Assembly (NCBI GenBank): GCA_018714665.1
Contig: DVNA01000222.1
Location: 1-11,727, forward strand
DNA length: 11,727 bases
Direction: 5' to 3'
Source: Candidatus Gallibacteroides avistercoris
Lineage (GTDB): Bacteria; Bacteroidota; Bacteroidia; Bacteroidales; CHK158-818
The position numbers were made by a program, and so were the translations under genes. Below, in pieces: positions 6,743 through 11,727 of this stretch. Position 1 is the first letter of the stretch; each line of letters starts with the position of its first letter. Under the pieces are notes generated by a model. The model had not been told where the DNA came from. It did no database searches and saw only the letters and a list, made by a program, of their open reading frames with translations.

Positions 6743-7489
6743 ATGAGATTATTAGAAGGGAAAGTTGCTGTTATTACCGGAGCCGCACGCGGTATCGGGA
6801 AAGCAATTGCAATAAAATTTGCCACCGAAGGAGCCAATATTGCATTTACCGATCTGGCCATAGACGACAATGCCAAAGCTACCGAGGCTGAAATAGCCGC
6901 TATGGGAGTAAAAGTAAAAGGATATGCCTCAAATGCCGCCAACTTTGAAGATACCCATAAAGTTGTAGAAGAAATTGTAAAAGACTTCGGCAGAATAGAC
7001 ATATTGGTAAACAATGCCGGTATTACCCGCGACGGGTTAATGATGCGCATGAGCGAAGCACAATGGGACATGGTTATCAACGTAAACCTGAAATCGGCTT
7101 TCAACTTCATTCACGCCTGTACGCCCGTTATGATGCGTCAAAAGTCGGGTAGCATCATCAACATGAGTTCCGTTGTGGGCGTATCCGGAAATGCTGGACA
7201 AACAAACTATTCCGCCTCAAAAGCCGGCATGATCGGATTGGCCAAGTCCATCGCCAAAGAACTGGGTTCAAGAGGAATACGGGCAAACTGCATTGCTCCT
7301 GGATTTATCATTACCGAAATGACCCAACAATTATCGGAAGAGGTTCGCAAAGAGTGGGCTGCTCAAATTCCGTTGAAACGCGGAGGTACCCCCGAAGATG
7401 TTGCAAACGTTTGTACATTCTTGGCTTCGGACCTGTCTTCGTACGTTACCGGACAAGTTATACACGTATGCGGAGGTATGAATATGTAA
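6743..7489 (+). CDS. fabG: 3-oxoacyl-ACP reductase (FabG, short-chain dehydrogenase/reductase)
   Basis: This 248-residue classical SDR reduces 3-oxoacyl-ACP to 3-hydroxyacyl-ACP using NAD(P)H in the cytoplasm. The cofactor motif TGAARGIG is at 12-19 and NNAG at 90-93. The catalytic set is N115, S143, Y156 and K160, with the normal Ser-Tyr (13) and Tyr-Lys (4) spacing. NAGITRDGLMMRM and the C-terminal YVTGQVIHVCGGMNM are typical of FabG and not of sugar or steroid SDRs. It follows the KASIII gene by 26 bases, so product of the first enzyme is the natural substrate of the second. A hairpin 33 bases after the stop ends the operon. Whether it is the only FabG of the organism cannot be told here. 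Confidence 0.93.
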   Translation: MRLLEGKVAVITGAARGIGKAIAIKFATEGANIAFTDLAIDDNAKATEAEIAAMGVKVKGYASNAANFEDTHKVVEEIVKDFGRIDILVNNAGITRDGLMMRMSEAQWDMVINVNLKSAFNFIHACTPVMMRQKSGSIINMSSVVGVSGNAGQTNYSASKAGMIGLAKSIAKELGSRGIRANCIAPGFIITEMTQQLSEEVRKEWAAQIPLKRGGTPEDVANVCTFLASDLSSYVTGQVIHVCGGMNM

Positions 7490-7521
7490 GAGATAATCAT
7501 TTTTATTATTGTTTTCTAAAC

Positions 7522-7560
7522 AACGAGCAGAGATTCATAAATATGATCCTCTTGCTCGTT
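7522..7560 (+). terminator. Probable terminator after fabG
   Basis: AACGAGCA (7522-7529) and TGCTCGTT (7553-7560) form a perfect 8-bp stem. Inside it TCAT and ATGA pair around AAAT, so the arm can extend with small bulges. ATTTAATG follows, so the T run is poor. Its position between the fabG stop and the mgsA promoter supports the call. Confidence 0.6.
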
Positions 7561-7665
7561 ATTTAATGTAATAAACCCTCTTATTTTTCAATACTAGGTC
7601 ATATCCATATCTTTTTACAAAACGATTAATATTATCCCTCCAAACCTTTTCTTGAATATATTTGC

Positions 7666-7673
7666 TATCTTTG
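7666..7673 (+). promoter_or_regulatory. Promoter (-7 box) of mgsA
   Basis: TATCTTTG is an exact match to the Bacteroidota -7 consensus and is the same octamer as the tRNA-fMet promoter in this window. A clear TTTG at the proper distance is missing (only TTTT at 7647-7650, 15 bases upstream). Transcription would begin near 7679, about 22 bases before the ATG. Confidence 0.7.
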
Positions 7674-7701
7674 ACCCATTACTTTATTTAATAAATACCG
7701 T

Positions 7702-8274
7702 ATGGAAAAAATTAGAAGAAAAATCGGATTGGTTGCTCATGATGCCATGAAGCAAGAACTGACCGAATGGACTTTATATAATTCTGAAAAGCTAAAAGGA
7801 CATAAATTTTATGCTACCGGCACTACCGGCACTATCATCAAAGAGGCCTTACAAAAGAAACACCCCGATGTAGAATGGGATTTTACGCTCTTAAAATCCG
7901 GTCCACTGGGAGGAGACCAACAAATGGGTGCACACATTGTTGCCGGCGACATCGATTACCTCTTTTTCTTTACCGACCCCATGACCCTGCAACCGCACGA
8001 TACGGACGTCAAGGCGTTAACACGTTTAGCCAGTGTGGAAAATATTGTGTTCTGTTGTAACAGAAGTTCTGCCGATCATATTATTTCCAGCCCGCTATTC
8101 TTGGATCCGACCTATGTACACCACCCGCACGACTATACAAGTTATGCCAACCGATTCTCCCATGAAAAGATTGTTGCCCAGGCCATAGAAAATGTGGTAA
8201 CTTCTGTTGAAACGGACAAAAAAGGAAATACATCTCCAACCGATTCATCCAAAGAGGTTTCAGACCCGAAATAA
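7702..8274 (+). CDS. mgsA: Methylglyoxal synthase
   Basis: This enzyme converts dihydroxyacetone phosphate to methylglyoxal and phosphate, a bypass of lower glycolysis that relieves phosphate limitation or sugar-phosphate build-up. The family marks are LVAHD (10-14), YATGTTG (37-43), SGPLGGDQQMGAHI (66-79), FFTDP (89-93) and PHDTDVKAL (98-106). By alignment with the E. coli enzyme the active-site residues are H13, G67, D72 (catalytic base), D92, H99 and D102, all present. The enzyme core ends near residue 153, about the length of E. coli MgsA (152 aa). The protein runs on to 190 with a helix-like stretch (HEKIVAQAIENVVTSVE) and a polar tail rich in Ser, Thr, Lys and Asp. The gene stands alone with its own promoter and a hairpin after it. 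Confidence 0.95.
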   Translation: MEKIRRKIGLVAHDAMKQELTEWTLYNSEKLKGHKFYATGTTGTIIKEALQKKHPDVEWDFTLLKSGPLGGDQQMGAHIVAGDIDYLFFFTDPMTLQPHDTDVKALTRLASVENIVFCCNRSSADHIISSPLFLDPTYVHHPHDYTSYANRFSHEKIVAQAIENVVTSVETDKKGNTSPTDSSKEVSDPK

Positions 8275-8291
8275 CAATCAGGTTTTAAACA

Positions 8292-8358
8292 CCATACGAA
8301 AAGAGACACTTGATGTTTCCTCTGACGGGAAGCCATAAAAAAGTCTCTTTTCGTATGG
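8292..8358 (+). terminator. Long perfect stem with 35-nt loop after mgsA
   Basis: A perfect 16-bp stem (8292-8307 with 8343-8358; arms begin CCATACGA and end TCGTATGG) encloses a 35-nt loop. Inside, TTCC (8317-8320) can pair with GGAA (8328-8331). It starts 17 bases after the mgsA stop, a terminator position, but no T run follows the right arm (CAATAATTTCG). The large loop and missing T run make it an unusual terminator. It could be a 3'-end stabiliser, an RNase III-type site or a small structured RNA. Confidence 0.5.
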
Positions 8359-8558
8359 CAATAATTTCGTTCCTTAATATTTATACATGAAACTATTTGA
8401 TTATCTATCATTAAGATTCTTCTCTTTTCTATTTACTTGATAAGCGTATGATTTTCCCTGCATACTAACGATACGTGGGTGTATATAACTTATCCGTCCT
8501 ATTTCCTATCGGGGAGCCATTTTAACAAGGCATTTTTATATCAAAACAAAACAAATTT
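8359..8558 (+). other. Gene-free upstream region of the ECF sigma gene
   Basis: I see no gene and no clear TAnnTTTG promoter in this stretch. The only notable piece is a GC-richer segment near 8450-8520 (ending CCTATCGGGGAGCCATTTT) before an A-rich run at the start codon. An ECF-type promoter might sit here but cannot be recognised without its consensus. Confidence 0.4.
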
Positions 8559-9038
8559 ATGGAAGTATTTATCTCCCAATTATTAAACCTGCAAGAAAAG
8601 TTATTTCGATCCGCCCTTTTTATGACCCAAGATAAAACCAAGGCAAAAGATTTATTACAAGAGACCTTTTTGAGAATTCTGGAAAACAAAGATAAATTCA
8701 GACAAAACAATAATTTATCGGGATGGGCCAATAAAATCATGTCGAATATATTCATATCCGATTATCGAAAATTTCTCATCCAAAAGAGATATTCCGATCT
8801 TATTATAACGGACAACGATATTGCTTATCTCTCCGAACAAGATTTCATGATTCGCCATTCTATTTCTGATTTGATGAATGCCATCGAAAAATTGGAAGAC
8901 AAAAGACAAACAATCCTGAAACTTTTTCTGGCAGGGCTCAAATATGAAGAAATTGCACAAGAGAAGAATCTGCCCATAGGTACGGTTAAGAGCCAAATTC
9001 ATCAGGCCAAAGAAGAATTGAGAAAATTACTGAAATAG
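8559..9038 (+). CDS. ECF-type RNA polymerase sigma factor (sigma-70 region 2 and 4)
   Basis: A 159-residue sigma factor that directs RNA polymerase to a set of special promoters. Region 2 spans about 10-75: AKDLLQETFLRILENK (29-44) is the core-binding segment and GWANKIMSNIFISDYRK (55-71) covers the promoter-melting and -10 reading part. Region 4 spans about 107-157, with a helix-turn-helix in LKYEEIAQEKNLPIGTVKSQ (127-146) and the typical HQAKEELRKLL end. The linker is short and rich in Ile, Asp and Leu. Regions 1 and 3 are absent, which defines the ECF class. Such genes are often followed by an anti-sigma gene; here a terminator follows the stop after 14 bases and the next gene is convergent, so no partner is linked. 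The gene is more AT-rich than its neighbours by eye. Target genes are unknown. Confidence 0.92.
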   Translation: MEVFISQLLNLQEKLFRSALFMTQDKTKAKDLLQETFLRILENKDKFRQNNNLSGWANKIMSNIFISDYRKFLIQKRYSDLIITDNDIAYLSEQDFMIRHSISDLMNAIEKLEDKRQTILKLFLAGLKYEEIAQEKNLPIGTVKSQIHQAKEELRKLLK

Positions 9039-9052
9039 TATTGTTCCCAGCT

Positions 9053-9098
9053 GATATAACGAAAATCCCCACCATCGGGTGGGGATTTTCGTTATATC
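9053..9098. terminator. Bidirectional terminator shared by the ECF gene and the rlmI operon
   Basis: A perfect 21-bp stem (9053-9073 with 9078-9098) closes a four-base loop, ATCG. The GC core is CCCCACC/GGTGGGG, flanked by GAAAAT on the left and ATTTTC on the right, so each strand reads a T-rich tract after the core. The right arm touches the last base of the stop codon of the - strand gene, and the left arm starts 14 bases after the ECF stop. This is a compact two-way terminator. Confidence 0.92.
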
Positions 9099-10282
9099 TA
9101 CTCTACATACAAGACAAGTCCTTTTAAGTATTCTCCCTCGGGATGATAAATATTAATGGGATGATCGGCCGGTTGTGTCAATTGGTGGATTATGCGCACC
9201 TTCCGTCCCGATTGGGCTGCTGCACTAAATACTGTCAACCGGAAATTTTCTTTGCTGACAACCTGTGAGCAGGAAAAAGTAAACAAAATACCACCGGATT
9301 TAATCTTTTCAAAGGCTTTCGCATTCAACTTCCGATATCCTTGCAAGGCATTTCGCAACACATTTTTGTGTTTGGCAAATGCCGGCGGGTCTAAAATAAT
9401 CAGATCATACTGGTCTCCCATACGGTCCAGGAACTTAAAGGCATCTTCGGCAAATGCCTGATGACGGGCATCGTCACCAAAATTCAACGCTACGTTCTTA
9501 TTGGTCAGATCAATCGCTTTGGCCGAACTATCTACCGAATGTACGCATTTTGCTCCTCCCCGCATGGCATAAAACGAAAATCCGCCTGTATAACAGAACA
9601 TATTCAAGACTGATCGTCCTTGGGCATAGCGTTCAAGCAGCACCCGATTTTCCCGCTGATCGACAAAAAAGCCGGTTTTCTGGCCACGTAACCAATCTAC
9701 ATAAAACTTCAAACCGTGTTCCATGGCTATATTCGAAGCCTCTCCGCCAATAATATATCCATTTTCTGCTTCTAACTGGGCTTTATACGGCAATGTCGTT
9801 TCGGATTTATAATATACGTTTTGAAGCGATTCGCCCATGACCTGTTTCAGGGCCGAGGCTATTTGATGACGCGCAAAATGCATACCGGGTGAGTGCGCCT
9901 GCAATACTGCCGTCTCGCCGTATATGTCGATAATCAATCCCGACAGGTTGTCGCCTTCACCGTGTACCAGCCTGTATGTATTGTTTTCAGGGGTTATCAG
10001 GCATAAACTCTGCCGCATAACATAAGCCGAACGCAAACGTTGTACAAAAAATGCTTCGTCTATCTGGACCGGAGTAAACGACAATATACGCACGGCAATA
10101 CTGCCTATCTGGTAGTGGCCTATTGCCAGAAAATGGCCGGTAGAATCGCACACCTCTACCACATCGCCCTCTTCGGGTTGTTGTTCAAATCGATGAATGG
10201 CTCCCGAAAATATCCACGGATGGAACCGTTTCAACGAATCTTCTTTTCCTGTTTTTAGATATATCTTGGTATATGTCTTCAT
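9098..10282 (-). CDS. rlmI: Class I SAM-dependent rRNA methyltransferase, RlmI-like (23S rRNA m5C)
   Basis: 394 residues, about the length of E. coli RlmI (396), which methylates C1962 of 23S rRNA. A PUA RNA-binding domain occupies about 1-75 (HPWIFSGAI at 21-29 and GDVVEVCDSTGHFLAIG are typical). A linking domain holds VHGEGDNLSGLIIDIYG (106-122). The Rossmann methyltransferase follows: QKTGFFVDQRENR (201-213), SAM motif I VLNMFCYTGGFSFYA (225-239), an acidic residue in VHSVDSS (251), and LDPPAFAK (297-304). FSCSQ at 336-340 places C338 as the likely catalytic cysteine. It is the last gene of the dxr-rseP-rlmI run and starts five bases after the rseP stop. The exact target base is inferred from the family; related RlmK or YccW-like members act on nearby sites. 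Confidence 0.9.
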   Translation of the reverse strand: MKTYTKIYLKTGKEDSLKRFHPWIFSGAIHRFEQQPEEGDVVEVCDSTGHFLAIGHYQIGSIAVRILSFTPVQIDEAFFVQRLRSAYVMRQSLCLITPENNTYRLVHGEGDNLSGLIIDIYGETAVLQAHSPGMHFARHQIASALKQVMGESLQNVYYKSETTLPYKAQLEAENGYIIGGEASNIAMEHGLKFYVDWLRGQKTGFFVDQRENRVLLERYAQGRSVLNMFCYTGGFSFYAMRGGAKCVHSVDSSAKAIDLTNKNVALNFGDDARHQAFAEDAFKFLDRMGDQYDLIILDPPAFAKHKNVLRNALQGYRKLNAKAFEKIKSGGILFTFSCSQVVSKENFRLTVFSAAAQSGRKVRIIHQLTQPADHPINIYHPEGEYLKGLVLYVE

Positions 10283-10287
10283 CTTAT

Positions 10288-11610
10288 TTACTTTATCAAG
10301 AACCTGAATAGGTCATTCCCGTTTGCATATAACAACAACCCGAACAACAGGGCCATACCTGTTATTTGTGCATATTCCATAAATTTTTCATTCGGTGTAC
10401 GTCGGGTTATTACCTCGTACAACAGGAAGAGTACATGACCTCCATCCAAAGCTGGAATAGGCAGGATATTCATAAAAGCCAAAGCAATAGAAAGGAAAGC
10501 GGTCATCTCCCAGAACCGCTGCCAATCCCACTTATCGGGGAAGATACTGCCGATGGTTCCAAAACCTCCGATCTGCTTTGCTCCCTCTTTGGAGAATATC
10601 ATTTTCGTGTCTCCTACATAGGAACTCAACATATTGATACCTCGCTTGATTCCTTTGGGGAACGACTCGAAAAAGCCATACTGTACGTGTTTAACCGGCA
10701 AATAGTGATCTGCTCCTCTCATGCCTATACCCACCAGACCTGCCGTATCTACGGTCACGGGCAACGTTTGCAACGAGTCGTTTCGGAAGAAACTGAAATC
10801 GACGGTTTTTCCGGAATTATTCCTTAAAATCTCTGATAAATCTACGAACTTCTGAACAGGCAATCCGTTGATGGACACAATACTGTCTCCTACCATCAAT
10901 CCGGCGGCTTGTGCCGGTCGATTCGCTACTACCGTATCGATAACTACCGGTATGATAAAATCGAAAAAGCCGTTCTCTTCGGACATCAGCCTCAATTTGA
11001 AATCTTCGGGAATAGGTATCGTTACCTCTTGTCCGTCTCGTAAAACGGTTACCTCTTTGTCTGCATCGATAAACTGGCGGGTTACTTCGGGATATTTTTC
11101 GGCTGGTACTCCATCGATACTTACAAAAAGATCTCCATCCTGAAAACCTACCTGATGTGCCGTCTCACAAAAATAGAGCCCGTTCTTTGCCTCTTGCAAC
11201 GGGATATAGGAACTACCCCATTTAAACGAAATCATCGAATAGATGAACAGTGCCAACAGAAAGTTGAACAATACGCCGGCTATCATAATCATCAACCTTT
11301 TGGGAGCCGATTTTGCCCGGAACTCCCACTCTTGTACCGGTTGTTTCATCTGCTCCTTATCCATGGATTCATCAATCATCCCCGCAATCTTGACATAACC
11401 ACCCAACGGCAACCACCCGATTCCATATTCGGTTTCGCTGTTTTTGGGTTTGAACTTGAAAAGGGAAAACCACGGATTGAAAAACAGATAGAACTTTTCG
11501 ACTCTTACTTTATATATACGGGCAAAGATAAAATGTCCGAATTCATGGACGATAACCAATATGGACAAACTCAATATAAGCTGAAATGCTTTGATCAGAA
11601 ATGACTCCAT
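10288..11610 (-). CDS. rseP: RIP metalloprotease RseP (site-2 protease)
   Basis: 440 residues. This inner-membrane zinc protease cuts trimmed transmembrane proteins within the membrane, classically anti-sigma factors and remnant signal peptides. The zinc motif HEFGH is at 22-26 in the first membrane helix. The third ligand motif NILPIPALDGGH is at 381-392, with D389. Membrane helices are likely at about 6-31, 104-126, 368-389 and 414-430. LPLGGYVKIAGM (67-78) is the membrane-associated loop seen in the family. Two PDZ domains lie between helices: about 145-205 (GFQDGDLFVSIDGVPA) and 225-290 (AAGLMVGDSIVSINGLPVQ). It lies seven bases after the upstream dxr-like frame and five before rlmI, a tight operon. 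No anti-sigma gene is near, so its substrate is unknown. Confidence 0.96.
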   Translation of the reverse strand: MESFLIKAFQLILSLSILVIVHEFGHFIFARIYKVRVEKFYLFFNPWFSLFKFKPKNSETEYGIGWLPLGGYVKIAGMIDESMDKEQMKQPVQEWEFRAKSAPKRLMIMIAGVLFNFLLALFIYSMISFKWGSSYIPLQEAKNGLYFCETAHQVGFQDGDLFVSIDGVPAEKYPEVTRQFIDADKEVTVLRDGQEVTIPIPEDFKLRLMSEENGFFDFIIPVVIDTVVANRPAQAAGLMVGDSIVSINGLPVQKFVDLSEILRNNSGKTVDFSFFRNDSLQTLPVTVDTAGLVGIGMRGADHYLPVKHVQYGFFESFPKGIKRGINMLSSYVGDTKMIFSKEGAKQIGGFGTIGSIFPDKWDWQRFWEMTAFLSIALAFMNILPIPALDGGHVLFLLYEVITRRTPNEKFMEYAQITGMALLFGLLLYANGNDLFRFLIK

Positions 11611-11617
11611 TTATTAT

Positions 11618-11727
11618 TTATTTTTGTTGACTTACTAAATCTTGTACATGACGACGCACCTGATTATCGGTAGCAACATAATCGTCATACGTCGGGTTGG
11701 ATATAAATGTCTCTTCCTCCATACTGC
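11618..11727 (-). CDS. dxr: C-terminal end of probable 1-deoxy-D-xylulose-5-phosphate reductoisomerase (partial)
   Basis: A - strand frame enters from the right edge and ends in TAA at 11618-11620. Its last 35 residues are SMEEETFISNPTYDDYVATD followed by NQVRRHVQDLVSQQK. The pattern (T/S)FI-x-x-PTYDDYVATD resembles the C-terminus of Dxr in Bacteroidota, and dxr directly upstream of rseP is a known arrangement in many bacteria. Dxr makes methylerythritol phosphate for isoprenoid synthesis. The ATG in this stretch is internal. Only the tail is visible, so the name rests on this short match and on the neighbour. The gap to rseP is seven bases. Confidence 0.7.
   Translation of the reverse strand, partial: SMEEETFISNPTYDDYVATDNQVRRHVQDLVSQQK

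Noticed and set aside
7490..7701. Possible riboswitch upstream of mgsA
   Set aside because: The promoter lies only about 30 bases before the ATG, leaving no room for an aptamer in the leader; the hairpin before it belongs to the fabG terminator.
10366..11604. Several + strand open frames of 90-150 codons opposite rseP
   Set aside because: They are antisense shadows of a gene with full catalytic motifs; their translations are low in hydrophobic pattern and have no recognisable family.

Overview
The window looks like chromosomal DNA from a member of the Bacteroidales (phylum Bacteroidota). Several intergenic regions carry the promoter form typical of that phylum, a -7 box close to TAnnTTTG with a TTTG about 19-20 bases upstream, instead of sigma70 boxes. 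Start codons have no clear Shine-Dalgarno sequence. The 3' end of what looks like dxr sits directly before rseP. The genus cannot be fixed from this sequence. Most of the content is core metabolism and RNA or envelope maintenance. I see no insertion sequence, CRISPR array, phage module or integration scar.

Layout. (1) 1-1312, + strand: the C-terminal part of a phosphodiester glycosidase (NAGPA-like) gene cut by the left edge, then an RluA-family pseudouridine synthase. (2) 1313-2096: a possible regulatory region with three copies of an AT-rich motif, a DUF308/HdeD-type membrane protein, and a hairpin terminator. (3) 2169-4502, - strand: a large secreted right-handed beta-helix protein, GH28-like, with accessory beta-sandwich domains. 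(4) 4503-5171: the leader of that gene, then a compact initiator tRNA unit on the - strand (promoter, tRNA-fMet, terminator), then a divergent control region with a perfect 11-bp inverted repeat. (5) 5172-7489, + strand: a TetR regulator, a ketoacyl-ACP synthase III and a FabG-type reductase, spaced like an operon. (6) 7666-8274: methylglyoxal synthase with its own promoter and a tail, followed by an unusual 16-bp perfect stem with a 35-nt loop. (7) 8559-9038: a small ECF sigma factor with no anti-sigma gene next to it. (8) 9098-11727, - strand: an operon read right to left as dxr (3' end only), rseP and an RlmI-like rRNA methyltransferase. It converges on the ECF gene at a shared 21-bp hairpin terminator.

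How the genes may work together. The TetR-KASIII-FabG set holds an initiating condensing enzyme and the next reductase of a fatty-acyl chain, with a linked regulator. It reads as a small regulated lipid module that borrows its ACP and remaining enzymes from elsewhere. The dxr-rseP-rlmI operon joins isoprenoid precursor synthesis, an intramembrane protease and 23S rRNA modification. The ECF factor lies tail to tail with that operon, but nothing in the sequence shows that it is controlled by RseP. No clearly new multi-gene system is visible. The best leads are the TetR/lipid module with its palindrome, the GH28-like protein that has lost two family motifs, the orphan ECF factor, and the structured repeats after mgsA and before the DUF308 gene.
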